From positions 1 to 5,857 of the forward strand of contig RFJG01000068.1 of assembly GCA_003694965.1 (NCBI GenBank): a stretch of 5,857 bases of DNA. The letters run 5' to 3'. The notes under the pieces are model-generated. The model did no database searches and had not been told where the DNA came from. It saw nothing but the letters and a program-made list of their open reading frames with translations. A program made the translations under genes and the position numbers. Origin of the DNA: Methanobacteriota archaeon (GTDB taxonomy: Archaea > Micrarchaeota > Micrarchaeia > Anstonellales > J096). Of the stretch, positions 5,783 through 5,857 are shown one piece after another (the first letter of the stretch is position 1; each line of letters starts with the position of its first letter).

Positions 5783-5857
5783 ATCAAAAGTTCAATCAAA
5801 ATGTCAGTTAGGCCTTCGGCCACTTTCCATTAGATGCTCTCCGACATCTATGTGCAA

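Larger units (their letters stand above)
5686..5857 (-). pseudogene. Possible frameshifted 3' end of an upstream minus-strand gene
   Basis: No intact gene fills this stretch, but two minus-strand frames look protein-like. One is open from the window edge to a TGA at 5804-5806 and includes GEHLMESGRRPN. The next frame is open from a TAA near 5831 to TAA at 5686-5688 and includes LTDILIELLIKGREPF, KVAGAHLINNLARRGK and KHLSMLL. Joining them near 5811 gives a continuous helix-rich segment in which GEHLMESGRRPNL.DILIELL resembles GAHLINNLARRGK.....SMLL (about 7 of 21 identical), as in a helical-repeat protein. A shift of one base would explain the break. A 45-codon gene from the GTG at 5821-5823 is the alternative, but it has no Shine-Dalgarno site. 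The stretch is short and overlaps hairpins, so chance is quite possible. Confidence 0.3.

Noticed and set aside
1..5857. CRISPR array, insertion sequence, tRNA or rRNA
   Set aside because: No regularly spaced repeats, transposase-like frames with terminal repeats, or cloverleaf/rRNA signatures were seen.

Overview
The window is a compact, gene-dense stretch of about 40% GC that I read as archaeal, with a small (possibly DPANN-type) genome as an unproven guess. The archaeal reading rests on several points. TATA-like octamers (TTAAATAA, TTATATAA, TTTAAGTA) lie about 25-26 bases before three start codons, the spacing of leaderless archaeal genes. Shine-Dalgarno sites such as GAGGTGAT fit the conserved 16S tail. 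AGA/AGG arginine and ATA isoleucine codons are frequent. The threonyl-tRNA synthetase is a catalytic-core-only form, known from archaea that split editing from aminoacylation.

Layout from left to right. At 1-552 (+) is a divergent Ham1/RdgB-like nucleotide pyrophosphatase, noticeably AT-richer than its neighbours. Tail to tail with it, two bases away, is a Nudix hydrolase (555-956, -) that is whole in one reading frame except for a single in-frame TGA. A short AT-rich promoter region separates the Nudix gene from the divergent thrS-like gene (1018-2208, +), which encodes the synthetase without TGS or editing domains. An unrecognised helical acidic protein of 470 residues follows (2262-3674, +). 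Next is a translationally coupled pair, a GNAT N-acetyltransferase (3703-4224) and an RNHCP-family zinc-binding protein (4221-4517). Convergent to them is a minus-strand pair: a signal-peptide lipoprotein (4996-5676) and, downstream, a two-helix membrane protein with a bacterial-type PH domain (4514-4981). The last 180 bases hold the lipoprotein promoter, several hairpins and what may be the frameshifted 3' end of another minus-strand gene.

Functionally the window mixes nucleotide-pool cleaning (Ham1-like and Nudix), translation (ThrRS), acetylation plus a zinc protein, and a small cell-envelope operon. I do not see a defence island, CRISPR array, transposon or rRNA/tRNA gene. The points most worth checking are the nonsense-interrupted Nudix gene, the editing-free ThrRS, the shared divergent promoter, the orphan 470-residue protein, the sequon-rich lipoprotein/PH pair and the broken reading frame at the right edge. 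TGA ends two good genes here (acetyltransferase and lipoprotein), so the standard code is the working assumption.
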